NCBI GenBank assembly: GCA_964484305.1
Contig: CAZAEI010000010.1
Span: forward strand, 1 to 37,815
Direction: 5' to 3'
Source: DAOVFN01 sp964484305
GTDB lineage: Archaea; Aenigmatarchaeota; Aenigmatarchaeia; QMZP01
Length of the DNA stretch: 37,815 nt
In this document: positions 1 to 8,921 of the stretch, one piece after another
How the letters are laid out: each line of letters starts with the position of its first letter
Numbering within the stretch: the stretch's first letter is position 1
Position numbers and translations under genes: made by a program
Notes under the pieces: model-generated
What the model was told of the DNA's origin: nothing
Seen by the model: the letters and a program-made list of their open reading frames with translations, nothing else
Database searches by the model: none

Positions 1-3000
1 TAACATCTAATTTACTTGATGGATTTGTTGTCCCGATGCCGACGTTGCTATCAACATAGAGATTCTCTAATCGAACTGTCAAATCTTGTGTTTCAGCTTG
101 ATAGTCTGTAATGAAAGTTCTATAATCAGAGCCATCATAACCCATCCATCCTTCTGAACCATCAAAATACATAACACCATCTTGAGCTAAAATATCATCA
201 TTTTCTTTATTTACAAATTCGATGTATCCTACATCAAGAACAGCCCTATCATCATCTGTGTTTACTGCGCTATCTAAGTCAATGCTTCCAACAGCAGTTA
301 TTAAATTATCTCCCATATTCAAATTTCCGCTCATCGTATCCCCGCTTTCATTCACCCAAATATCTGTTGATGCTGGCATGTAATAACTCCCTTCTTGTCC
401 ATCTAACAAGTCAGCATCCAAGCCCGAGCCTGAGCCGTCGTCTGAACTAGCCCAATTTATATCTACTATTGCATGATTATCCATATCAAGAGCATCACTA
501 AAATGTATATCATCATCCTCGTCAGATAAATATCCATCTGAACTAATAACTAAACCATCTCCTTCTGCTCCAATAATAGCATTTCCTATAACCTCAAGCG
601 TTGCATCTGGAGAAGTCGTCCCGATGCCGACGTTGCCGTCTAACAATACGCAATTACCCGAAGGGTCGCAGGCAAGCGGACTATGTTCTGTAGGAATTGT
701 TCCTCTTTGAACTTGAACATTATCTATGTACATGTAATCGTCATTCTCTGCACCTTGAGCATAAAAGTATAAATATCCAGCACCTGAAACAGCTTGCGCC
801 TTAAAAGGAAGAACTATCTTCTGCCAGCTATCTAAAGTAGTAACAGTATAAGACTGATAATATGTTCCTCCAGTAAAAAAATTACTTCCCCCATCCCGAT
901 AACTCCAATATACTGACGTTAATCCTCCAGCAGTAGGCAGGTAAACCCAAGCAGATGCTACAAAATCATCTTCTTCATCGTCTTGCAAAGCAGTACCATA
1001 ATTCACTCCAAACTGAAACTGCTCAGCAGCACTATCAGAGTATGCTTTTAGAGAGTAACTTCCACTGAATGCTTGTTCATTACTTGAACTAAGAGAAAGC
1101 CCAGACCTTGGAGACCATCCAGTTGTGCCTGATTCAAAAGTAGATGCGGCATTAGTCATCAAATTCATTCCACCCCCTTCAAGATACCCCCCACCTGGAG
1201 CTACAGAAGTGCTCTTACTTGTATATATCTTTCCGTTAGTATGTATATCTCCGTTAATGTCTAATTTCGCTCCCGGACTCGTCGTCCCGATGCCAACCCT
1301 GTCATTAGTTGAATCAACATGAAGAATGTTTGTGTCAACAGTGAGATTATGAGCTCCTAAATCAACATTCTTTGTTGCTCCTGTGTAAGGCACATAATCT
1401 CCTGTAACTGTGACATTGACTGCCTGAAGCTGTGAATAAGCAACAGCATCCTGAGCTGATGTTCCATTTGCCAAGTTGGTTATCTTATTAGAATCCATAT
1501 TAAGAGTTCCGTTGATTATTGCAGAGCCATTTACATGAAGTTTTTGCTGTGGGCTCGTTGTCCCGATGCCGACGTTGCCGCTCATATACATTTTACCCTC
1601 AAAATAACCTGCAAATGCATTAGTATTACCGCCACTAGTTGTTGCATAGATAGCTCTCGCACTATCTGCATTATCCGCCCTAACAGATGCACTTATCCCA
1701 GCTGCAGCGTATTGATTGCTAGGAGTAGCTAATAAAGTAGTGGAAGTTGCATACCAGTATGAACCAGTACCTCCATTATCAACCGTCAACTTCGCCCCAG
1801 GGCTCGTCGTCCCGATGCCGACGTTGCCGCCTGATTGTAAAGTCATTACATGCGAATTATTAGTCCAAAATGTTATGCTCGCATCCTGATAATTATCTAA
1901 TACAATATCCGAATTTCCACTACTTCCATAACCTAAATATCCTAAATCAGTGTTATATCCTCTAAATCCTAAGTAAGGATTCGCATTATCAACAGAAGTT
2001 GCACCACCATCTTCTAATCTTAAGATTTCAGCTCCTGCACTTGCATTAATATGAAGAGGTTTTGAAGGACTCGTCGTGCCGATGCCGACGTTGCCGTTAA
2101 ATGAAACATCACTATTTGGTTTCAATCCCATTACCCAGTCAGTAGCAGTACCTGGACTTTTATAAAAGACAAGACTTCCTGCGCCTGTGCCAAATGTATC
2201 AGTCCTAAAACTTTCTCGCCAATAACTAATACCACCAACATTCACATCATCGCTTGTATCTAATCCAAAATCTCCTACTGCCCCGCTGGCGGTACTTGGA
2301 CCACCAACTATTATCTGTCTCCTATTGGTATCATCAGAAACTAACAAATTCCCACCGTTTACTTCCAACTTCGCTCCCGGCTCCGTTGTCCCGATGCCGA
2401 CGTTGCCAGTGGTGCCGTTCACGACAAGGGAGTCTGTATCAACCGTCATGCCGCCCACGAGCTTGACAGGGCTGCCCCCCGAGATGTTTCCCTCTACTGT
2501 GAGGTCACCTGAGACATTGACGTCATCGGGGTAGCCGCTCTTGGTATAGATGTAGCCTGTGTTATTGGTCCAGGGGGAGACCGAGGAGGAGCCTGCGGGG
2601 CAGTTGGTGCCGTCCTCAAGGCATACCGGCTGGCCCCCCACGGTTGCTGATGTGTCTATCGTGGCCGAGTCAATGTAGAGGTCTGAGTAGTAGTTTGATG
2701 CGTTGCCCAGGGAATAGGTCTTGTTCGTTTTTGGGATGAGGTCCTGGGACTCCAGGGTCCCGGACATGGTGCAGCCCGTGAGGGCGCAGTAGAGGCTGGT
2801 CAGGGGGCTTCCGCCCTCATAGATGTTCTTGGCATAGAGATTGAGCCAGTTAAGGGATGTGTTTCCAAGGGAGAAGAGCTCATTGAACATGGGGATTATG
2901 GAGCCGTTGATGTCCTGGCCGTGCGCTGTATAGGTCTCGCCTGAGAAGGTGAGGCTGCCGTCTGTGAAGATGTTGCCCTGGTCGTCCACTGTGAGGCCGC

Positions 3001-4168
3001 CGTCAGCGTCCTCGAATCCGCCGCCCACGGTGAGCTGGCCGGAGACATTGACGTCATCGGGGTAGCCGCTCTTGGTATAGATGTAGCCTGTGTTATTGGT
3101 CCAGGGGGAGACCGAGGAGGAGCCTGCGGGGCAGTTGGTGCCGTCCTCAAGGCATACCGGCTGGCCCCCCACGGTTGCTGATGTGTCTATCGTGGCCGAG
3201 TCAATGTAGAGGTCTGAGTAGTAGTTTGATGCGTTGCCCAGGGAATAGGTCTTGTTCGTTTTTGGGATGAGGTCCTGGGACTCCAGGGTCCCGGACATGG
3301 TGCAGCCCGTGAGGGCGCAGTAGAGGCTGGTCAGGGGGTTGCCACTCTCGTAAAGGAAGTCAAAGATGCCGTAGGAGGATGTTATGTTCTCAGAAACGTT
3401 CAGGGAGCCTGTTATATTGAGGTCCCCGGATATCTCGTCGCCCTGGTTGGATACGTAGACATCCTGGATCTGGGTGGTATCGAGGCAGTCCGTGCAGGTG
3501 AGGTTCTCGGCCATTATGGCCCTGAAGGTGTGGGGAGCGGAGGTGATATTGACCCTGGGTGTCATCTCCCCGCTTGAGTTGACCTCAATGCCCAGGTAGT
3601 AGTTCTTGTCAAAGTCCAGAGTGAGGGACTGGGTGAGACCGAGAACCGCATCATAGACCCCGTCACCGGTCTGAAGCTCCTGGCTCTCTGCCCAGAGGGC
3701 TGTCCCTCCGGAGGGCTGGTTGTAGAGCCTGAATGTGAGGTTGAAGTCACCGGTAAGGGCGGCCCCGGTGGTGGAGTTGGTGAGCTTTCCCTGGACATTC
3801 AGGGCCTGGGGTATCTGGGTTGCCTGCACAGCAAGGGGCGTAAAGAAAAGGGCAAGAAAGAGCAGAACAAACACCGCAGCTCCTTTCTTGTTGAGGGCTG
3901 AGGCGGCCTTTCCAAGGCCCCTGAAGCTCTCCCTGAAGGCAGAAGCGAACCTCGGATTCAAGATATAATATTTGAATTTGCCCTCTTTCCTTGCATTAAG
4001 GATTCCTGACTCTCTGAGATTGTCAAGGTTCTTGCTCAGTGTGGACTCGGGTATGTCCAGCTGCTCATGAAGGCCCTTGACGCTGAACTCCTCCTTATGG
4101 TTCGATAGAAAAATAAGTACAAGTTGCTTTGTCTTCGTTCCTATTATTGGTATTATCTCCGATGCCAT
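1..4168 (-). CDS. Giant wHTH-TM-GNVGIGTT repeat surface protein (3' end outside window)
   Basis: The frame is open from ATG 4168 to the window edge, at least 1389 residues, with no stop seen. Residues about 5-80 look like an ArsR/MarR-type winged helix (KQLVLIFLSNHKEEFSVKGL, then ESTLSKNLDNLRESGIL and a basic wing). A hydrophobic segment follows at about 95-115 (VFVLLFLALFFTPLAVQA), then IPQALNVQGKL, the usual opening of secreted tail-fibre-like proteins. The rest is repeats: two copies of a 99-residue block, then seven GNVGIGTT(S/N)P-GAKL motifs like those of phage tail fibres and S74-chaperone-associated proteins, with a jelly-roll/CBM-like insert at about 1003-1157. Inference: the winged helix is cytoplasmic and the repeats lie outside. 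No Met separates the two parts, so I call one fused gene, although a non-AUG internal start is possible. A C-terminal S74 peptidase, if present, lies outside the window. Confidence 0.8.
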   Translation of the reverse strand, partial: MASEIIPIIGTKTKQLVLIFLSNHKEEFSVKGLHEQLDIPESTLSKNLDNLRESGILNARKEGKFKYYILNPRFASAFRESFRGLGKAASALNKKGAAVFVLLFLALFFTPLAVQATQIPQALNVQGKLTNSTTGAALTGDFNLTFRLYNQPSGGTALWAESQELQTGDGVYDAVLGLTQSLTLDFDKNYYLGIEVNSSGEMTPRVNITSAPHTFRAIMAENLTCTDCLDTTQIQDVYVSNQGDEISGDLNITGSLNVSENITSSYGIFDFLYESGNPLTSLYCALTGCTMSGTLESQDLIPKTNKTYSLGNASNYYSDLYIDSATIDTSATVGGQPVCLEDGTNCPAGSSSVSPWTNNTGYIYTKSGYPDDVNVSGQLTVGGGFEDADGGLTVDDQGNIFTDGSLTFSGETYTAHGQDINGSIIPMFNELFSLGNTSLNWLNLYAKNIYEGGSPLTSLYCALTGCTMSGTLESQDLIPKTNKTYSLGNASNYYSDLYIDSATIDTSATVGGQPVCLEDGTNCPAGSSSVSPWTNNTGYIYTKSGYPDDVNVSGDLTVEGNISGGSPVKLVGGMTVDTDSLVVNGTTGNVGIGTTEPGAKLEVNGGNLLVSDDTNRRQIIVGGPSTASGAVGDFGLDTSDDVNVGGISYWRESFRTDTFGTGAGSLVFYKSPGTATDWVMGLKPNSDVSFNGNVGIGTTSPSKPLHINASAGAEILRLEDGGATSVDNANPYLGFRGYNTDLGYLGYGSSGNSDIVLDNYQDASITFWTNNSHVMTLQSGGNVGIGTTSPGAKLTVDNGGTGSYWYATSTTLLATPSNQYAAAGISASVRADNADSARAIYATTSGGNTNAFAGYFEGKMYMSGNVGIGTTSPQQKLHVNGSAIINGTLNMDSNKITNLANGTSAQDAVAYSQLQAVNVTVTGDYVPYTGATKNVDLGAHNLTVDTNILHVDSTNDRVGIGTTSPGAKLDINGDIHTNGKIYTSKSTSVAPGGGYLEGGGMNLMTNAASTFESGTTGWSPRSGLSLSSSNEQAFSGSYSLKAYSDSAAEQFQFGVNYGTALQDDEEDDFVASAWVYLPTAGGLTSVYWSYRDGGSNFFTGGTYYQSYTVTTLDSWQKIVLPFKAQAVSGAGYLYFYAQGAENDDYMYIDNVQVQRGTIPTEHSPLACDPSGNCVLLDGNVGIGTTSPDATLEVIGNAIIGAEGDGLVISSDGYLSDEDDDIHFSDALDMDNHAIVDINWASSDDGSGSGLDADLLDGQEGSYYMPASTDIWVNESGDTMSGNLNMGDNLITAVGSIDLDSAVNTDDDRAVLDVGYIEFVNKENDDILAQDGVMYFDGSEGWMGYDGSDYRTFITDYQAETQDLTVRLENLYVDSNVGIGTTNPSSKLDV
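2511..2807 (-). repeat. 297-bp exact direct repeat, copy 2 (within giant gene)
   Basis: By eye this segment is identical to 3042-3338, with an offset of 531 bp (177 codons), so the reading frame is kept. It encodes a 99-residue block that includes SLYCALTGCTMSGTLESQDL and VCLEDGTNCPAGSSS. Perfect identity suggests a recent tandem duplication or ongoing conversion. Confidence 0.95.
3042..3338 (-). repeat. 297-bp exact direct repeat, copy 1 (within giant gene)
   Basis: This is the first copy in reading order and is identical to 2511-2807. The 234 bp between the copies encode a unique linker (DDQGNIFTDGSLTFSGETYT and onward). Both copies are in frame. Confidence 0.95.
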
Positions 4169-4207
4169 CTAGACACGCCGCCAAGTATGTCTGAGTGGTT
4201 CAGTTCC

Positions 4208-4285
4208 ATTTTTCGAATCGTTTTTTCGATTCGTTTTAACGTTTCGTTTTAACGTTTCGAATAAACGTTTCGTTTTAACGTTTTA
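4208..4285. repeat. Tandem 13-bp repeat array (about 6 units) upstream of giant gene
   Basis: The units follow ttttaacgtttcg with small changes. The palindromic core aacgtt starts at 4238, 4251, 4264 and 4277, exactly 13 bp apart. Two outer units at 4208-4233 carry tcgaatcg and tcgattcg instead. The array begins 40 bp before the start codon at 4168 and lies just downstream of a TATA-like box (4304-4311), so it spans the likely transcription start and 5' leader. Inference: it is an operator or binding array, possibly for the gene's own winged helix. Confidence 0.85.
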
Positions 4286-4303
4286 TTTTTTGGAAGCAAC
4301 TCC

Positions 4304-4311
4304 TTTAAATA
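4304..4311 (-). promoter_or_regulatory. TATA-like box for the giant surface gene
   Basis: On the minus strand this reads TATTTAAA within AAAGTATTTAAAGGAG. A start about 25 bp downstream would fall at roughly 4283, the edge of the 13-bp array. The remaining intergenic DNA (4312-4536) is AT-rich, and I see no gene in it. Confidence 0.5.
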
Positions 4312-4536
4312 CTTTTGTATTCCAGAAAATATATTTTTCGGTATATGTTTCTTCAGGGCTTTTCATTTTTCGATATATAGCAAGCCAATTTTTTATTAAT
4401 TAACTGTAATATGCAGTATAATTGGTGGTTATAGGAAATATATAATGAAGTGTCGATAAAGGGGGTCTCAGATGTCGACAGAAATCTGGAGGTGTTTGGT
4501 TTCAGGGCTCGACAGCATTTTTTGAGGGATTCTGTT

Positions 4537-6768
4537 TTAGCCAGGCCTGGACTGCTCTACCCTGCCTATTCTCCTTCCCAGCCTGATGTACATGAAGCCT
4601 AGGAAGAGTGCCAGTGTAGCTATGAGTATGTAGAGCCAGCTCCCGCCAAGGCCCGGAACCCCTGCCCCTTCACCTGTCACCTCAAAAACCCTGGTGGATA
4701 TGGCCTCCCTTCCTGTATAGGTGACAAAGGCCTCGAATGTATAGCGGCCTGGTTTTATGTCCCTTGGAAGGTCGAGTGAAAGCTCCTTTTCCTTCTTCTC
4801 AACCACGGCAAATGTGTCAGTGGCCTCGGTGATAAGCTCCCCGTCCATGGTCCTGGCTGAATAGCTTGCAGCCACATCCACCTTTGCCTTGGGTCCGCCG
4901 ACATTCAGGAGCTTCAGAAGTGCCATGAGCGTATCCCCTGGGCTGAGGAGCTTTGTAATCAGCTCGAGCTCGACATCGAAAAGCGGCACGCTCAGCTCAG
5001 CGTGCATCTCGGTCTTTATGTGCTTCTTGTAGGTTGGGTCGTAGCCGGCGATGATGGTCGGGAGTATCCAGGAGCCGCCTCCCAAGATGGTCACGTTGTA
5101 TTCTATCCTGATTGTATCGTTGTTGTAGAGGTTGCAGTCCCAGTTACTGCAGGAATAGCTGAAGTTGTAGTGGTAGACATCAACGTTCTCTCCTCCGGGA
5201 AGGATGTGGTCCAGGGGGTTGTCAAGGTCGATGTAGTAGTCCGAGCCGTTGACCAGCTGGACCCAGGCCCCCTTGCTGGAGTTGTAGAGTGTCACGTTCA
5301 GGTCAGTGATGTTCGCGCCGTCAGGGAGGTAGTCTGCTATGTAGATGCCAGAGGTCGGACCTCCCATGGAGGTGAATATTATCTCCACGCTCAGGTTCTG
5401 GGGGTTGGAGAGGTCTGGTATGGATATGGTCTTGTAGCCCCTCAGAACCACCTGGAAGGCGGTGATGTTCTCGAGGAGCCAGTCCGACTTCTCCTGGCTT
5501 GTGTTGTCTGTCACAGTGGCATTGGTATAGACAAGGCGGTAGCTTGCGGCCTCCATCTGGGATGATGTCATGGTATAGACAAGGAGTATGGAGTCGTTCT
5601 CCTGGAGGTAGCCCCCTGCATCGGTCTGGGAGATGTTGGTTATGTTGACCATCAGAAGTGTGGGAAGGCTCCCTGACTGGTCAAGGATATCAATGCTGAC
5701 AGTGGCGTTGGTTGTTATGTCTGTCTGCTCCCACTCGGAGTAGTCAAAGAAGTAGACCGTTACCTGGGAGGCCTGGGGTGGGGTGAAGTCCCAGGGTATC
5801 TGGTCGGTGATGTTTATCTGGTAGACATCGTTTACTGTGCGGTTGACCTTGACCGTGGTGTTGACATCAACGGTCTCGTTCTCGCCTGCCATGAGGGGGT
5901 CTGGCCAGAAGAGCCTGGTGAGCTTTATCTGCATGGTGGTTACTGTGAAATATATAGTACTGTTGTAACCGAGGTCGCCGTTGGTGTCGTTGCAGTAGAC
6001 CAGGAGGTGGAAGAGGCCGTCGCCGCCCGTGTCTATCACGTCGTCCCAGTCGGTTCCCGAGCCCGTCATGGTGTGGTTGGTTCCCTGGTCCAGGTTCCAC
6101 CAGCAGGAAAAGGCGTCCCTGGAGACCGTTATGTTGAGGTTAAGGTGCTGGCTGGAATAGCTCTGGTTGAGGGGGTGGTCAACATATATGTTTATGGAGG
6201 GGATTTGTATGCTGAGGTTCCATTTGTCTGACTGGTTGGATGTATCCTGGACATTGTCAGTGCATTCCACCCACCATTCATAGTATCCGTTTGCCAGGCT
6301 CTGGCTTGTCAGTGTTGTCGAGGTTCCGTTCTCGGTTGATGAGTTGTAGGCATTCAGGACGGGCGTGCCCGTGCCTATATCCGTCCTGTTGGTCCAGAGG
6401 GAGCAGTTGTAGTCTGTAACGATGTTGCCAGAGACATTGAAGGTGAAGTCCGGGGTCCTGTCTGTGGTGTTAATCGAGTTGTTTGCAGGGCTCTCTAGAT
6501 ATATATAGAATGGTTTGGGTCCCGCAAGAAGGTACATCAACCCCAGCTTCATCTTGGTTTCTCCGGATTCTGTTATGCCGTAACCGAACTGGTCAATGGC
6601 GGAAAGCCCACTGATATCCGAGGCCGAGGCATTTCCGCCGCCCCTTGTTATTGTCGTGAAATTCGAGGTGTAGTCATCCTCACCAACCGATATGGATGAG
6701 GAGAAAGGAACTAGTGTGAAAAACGCAAGCCAGGACAGAACCAAGACTCCTGCAACGCCAGAATTCAT
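4537..6768 (-). CDS. Secreted, C-terminally membrane-anchored surface protein
   Basis: 743 aa. There is an N-terminal signal or anchor (GVAGVLVLSWLAFFTLVPFS), a long extracellular part and a C-terminal membrane helix (WLYILIATLALFLGFMYI) followed by a short basic tail. The ectodomain is rich in N-x-S/T sequons and has Ig/fibronectin-like stretches, including one opening ESPANNSINTTDRTPDFTFN and a similar one at DHPLNQSYSSQ. This build is common in archaeal S-layer-associated or COG1470-like proteins, with a membrane-proximal domain resembling NEW3 (LSLDLPRDIKPGRYTFEAFV). No enzyme motif is seen. A TATA-like stretch (CTTTTATCATATC) lies about 20 bp upstream. It is probably part of the surface block with its neighbours. 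Confidence 0.85.
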   Translation of the reverse strand: MNSGVAGVLVLSWLAFFTLVPFSSSISVGEDDYTSNFTTITRGGGNASASDISGLSAIDQFGYGITESGETKMKLGLMYLLAGPKPFYIYLESPANNSINTTDRTPDFTFNVSGNIVTDYNCSLWTNRTDIGTGTPVLNAYNSSTENGTSTTLTSQSLANGYYEWWVECTDNVQDTSNQSDKWNLSIQIPSINIYVDHPLNQSYSSQHLNLNITVSRDAFSCWWNLDQGTNHTMTGSGTDWDDVIDTGGDGLFHLLVYCNDTNGDLGYNSTIYFTVTTMQIKLTRLFWPDPLMAGENETVDVNTTVKVNRTVNDVYQINITDQIPWDFTPPQASQVTVYFFDYSEWEQTDITTNATVSIDILDQSGSLPTLLMVNITNISQTDAGGYLQENDSILLVYTMTSSQMEAASYRLVYTNATVTDNTSQEKSDWLLENITAFQVVLRGYKTISIPDLSNPQNLSVEIIFTSMGGPTSGIYIADYLPDGANITDLNVTLYNSSKGAWVQLVNGSDYYIDLDNPLDHILPGGENVDVYHYNFSYSCSNWDCNLYNNDTIRIEYNVTILGGGSWILPTIIAGYDPTYKKHIKTEMHAELSVPLFDVELELITKLLSPGDTLMALLKLLNVGGPKAKVDVAASYSARTMDGELITEATDTFAVVEKKEKELSLDLPRDIKPGRYTFEAFVTYTGREAISTRVFEVTGEGAGVPGLGGSWLYILIATLALFLGFMYIRLGRRIGRVEQSRPG

Positions 6769-6825
6769 ATTTTATTATATGATGTGATATGATAAAAGCT
6801 TGAAACCCGGCTGAAGGGCTGGCAG

Positions 6826-8452
6826 TCAGGCACCCCGTCCTGAGACAGTTATTGTGGCATTTATGTTGTTCATTATATTGGAAACTGATGATGGTATGGT
6901 TATGTCCCTTACATTCGAGCCGGCCTTGGTGTTGGTTATTATGTTGAAGTCAGAATCCTTGTCAAGCGCTATGCCCCTCTCAAAGCCGCTCACGTCGCAG
7001 TTCTTTATTATAACATAGGTGGAGTTCTCCAGGGATATCCCGCTGCCACTGCCGTTTCCGGTTATTGGGTTGTTCATGCAGTCGAGGATTATATTCATGG
7101 AATCCCTGAACTCGAGACAGTCTCCGCTGCACTCCAGGGCCCCCTCAAGCGTTATTATGCCCCCCGAGGCCATGGATGATATCTTCTCGTTGCAGTCCTC
7201 TGTTGAGTTGCATTTATGCATGCCAAAGCCCCTGGCCCACATATCCAGGAGCTCGGCTGAAAGGAGCTGGATGCTCTTGTTTAGGCCTATACATTCAAAA
7301 AATGTCAGGTTTGCTTCCAGGAGCCCGGTTATGTTTTCAGGGGCTGTTATATTTGTCAGGTTTTCAGAAGGCGGGGTTTCTGTGATGTTTTCAGGGGCTG
7401 TTACGTTCTCTGGTTCCTGGGGAACCCTGATGGAATATTCTATGCTGTCAATTCTCATAACTGTCCCGGGCTCTATCTCGAAGACAAGCAGGTAGCTTTC
7501 TTCTGAGAAGCCCTCCAGGGAGCATGTGTCAATACACTGACCCTCAAAGGCCATCTCAACCGGCTCTGTTACAGGAGGCACCTCTTCTGTTATGTTCTCC
7601 TCTCCTGCAGGCCCTGTCACGTTAGCCCCTGTCACGTTATCAGGCAGCAGGGTCTCATTCGCCTGCTCTGTTACGTTTGATTCAGGGACTGTGACATTAG
7701 CTGGCTCCTCGTAGCCTGTCATGTTCTCTTCAGTTGCATTCAGCGGCCCTGTGACATTCTCAGGGGTCTGGGCCGGTTCTGTTTCATTNNNNNNNNNNNN
7801 NNNNNNNNNNNNNNNNNNNNNNNNNNNNNNNNNNNNNNNNNNNNNNNNNNNNNNNNNNNNNNNNNNNNNNNNNNNNNNNNNNNNNNNNCGGTTCTGTTTC
7901 ATTTGCCGCGCTCTCTTCTGGCTGAGTTTCCGCAGTCCCGGCTGGAATTGTTTCCTCAGGTGTCCCGCCTTCCTCGGCCTCATCAGGAGCGGGCTCCCCT
8001 CCTGAAGGGCCTGCCTCCTCTGGGGCTTCCTGGGAATAATCGGTTTCTGTTGTTTCGCTTCCCTGCGGCAGTTCGCCAGATACAGGCTCGCCGGAATCCC
8101 CTCCTGATTCGTTCATATCCAGGCCGGCCAGTATGCCTGTTACAGGGGAGCCTGCAGAAGCTGCTGAGAGGTGTTCGCTGTCTAGAATAAGGTGTCTTTC
8201 ATCCCCACTCTGCAGGTAGACGCGCGCGCTTCCGTTGCCCCTGACGAAGCCTGATATCATTACATACTCGAGCTCTCCGGGGGTTTCAGGACTCCATGAG
8301 AAGCTCTCTGTGCCGCTGTCTGCCAGCACCCCGATACTGTCTGTGTAGGAATAATCCCTGTAAACAAGGTATCCTGTCATTGAGGCTGCCAGAAGCATAG
8401 CAGCCAGGATAAGTGGCAACAGTATCAGGTACCTTCTGTAGGGGTGCTCCAT
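6826..8452 (-). CDS. Membrane-anchored PET-rich protein with parallel beta-helix-like C-terminus (interrupted by N gap)
   Basis: One gene split by the scaffold gap at 7789-7888. The first part (8452 to the gap) has an N-terminal membrane helix (ILLPLILAAMLLAASMTGYL), a small folded domain and a Pro/Glu/Thr-rich stalk. The second part continues the stalk with many PENVT/PENIT sequons, then a Cys-containing domain and a C-terminal NosD/PbH1-like region (MNIILDCMNNPITGN, NSTYVIIKNCDVSGF). The 15 bases on either side of the gap are identical (cggttctgtttcatt). Overlapping them removes 115 bp and joins the two frames exactly, giving 503 aa. Sequons suggest a glycosylated surface protein. Function unknown. 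Confidence 0.7.
7789..7888. other. 100-N assembly gap, probably artefactual
   Basis: Exactly 100 N, the conventional placeholder length. The 15-mer cggttctgtttcatt ends the left flank (7774-7788) and opens the right flank (7889-7903), so the contigs probably overlap with no sequence missing. An unresolved repeat of the NETEP stalk is the alternative. Confidence 0.9.
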
Positions 8453-8552
8453 AGTATATTATTGAATCTTGTAAATAAATCTGTGAAGGGGAATGAGAAT
8501 ATAAAAAACTGTAACCGAATTGGGTGCTGTGCCTCAGAGCCTTAAAGAGGAC

Positions 8553-8816
8553 TCAGCCCTGCTGCAGGCATGCTATGTCTATCAGGTTCCTTGTGACATT
8601 GTCGAAACGAACAGGAACCGGATCGCAGTTTCCTGTCTCAACCACAAGCTGCCTTATTGCTGCTGCCACACCGTCACCGTAGCCAGCTGTATATGAATCA
8701 CTCACAGTCTCTGTCATGTATCCGCTGTAGGCATTGAGTCCTATCTGTCCTGCCAGAAGCAAAACAGCCAACAACAGGATAACTGAGAGAACCTTGTAAT
8801 TAATTGGTATTTTCAT
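8553..8816 (-). CDS. Small single-pass membrane or secreted protein
   Basis: 87 aa. An N-terminal hydrophobic segment (VLSVILLLAVLLLAGQIGL) is followed by about 60 extracytoplasmic residues with two cysteines (GNCDPVPVRFDN, IACLQQG). I do not recognise the family. It lies next to the surface-protein block, and the first hydrophobic stretch resembles the N-terminus of small archaeal anchor proteins. It diverges from the MFS gene, and the 105-bp spacer carries AT-rich promoter-like DNA (gcatttaaatatt at 8835-8847). Confidence 0.65.
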   Translation of the reverse strand: MKIPINYKVLSVILLLAVLLLAGQIGLNAYSGYMTETVSDSYTAGYGDGVAAAIRQLVVETGNCDPVPVRFDNVTRNLIDIACLQQG

Positions 8817-8921
8817 GGTGGATATTTGTATTATGCATTTAAATATTATTTCTCTGACTCCTCACCTGTCCGCCTGTCACACACCAAGGAATCTTTTAGT
8901 TTACCTTCCAATACATGAACT

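Noticed and set aside
4440..4520. Possible fifth copy of the intergenic element (gataaaggggg)
   Set aside because: Only about ten bases match. The rest does not align with copies A-D.
5002..5565. 187-aa plus-strand ORF
   Set aside because: A shadow frame antisense to the 743-aa surface protein. Valine-rich from complementary codon bias.
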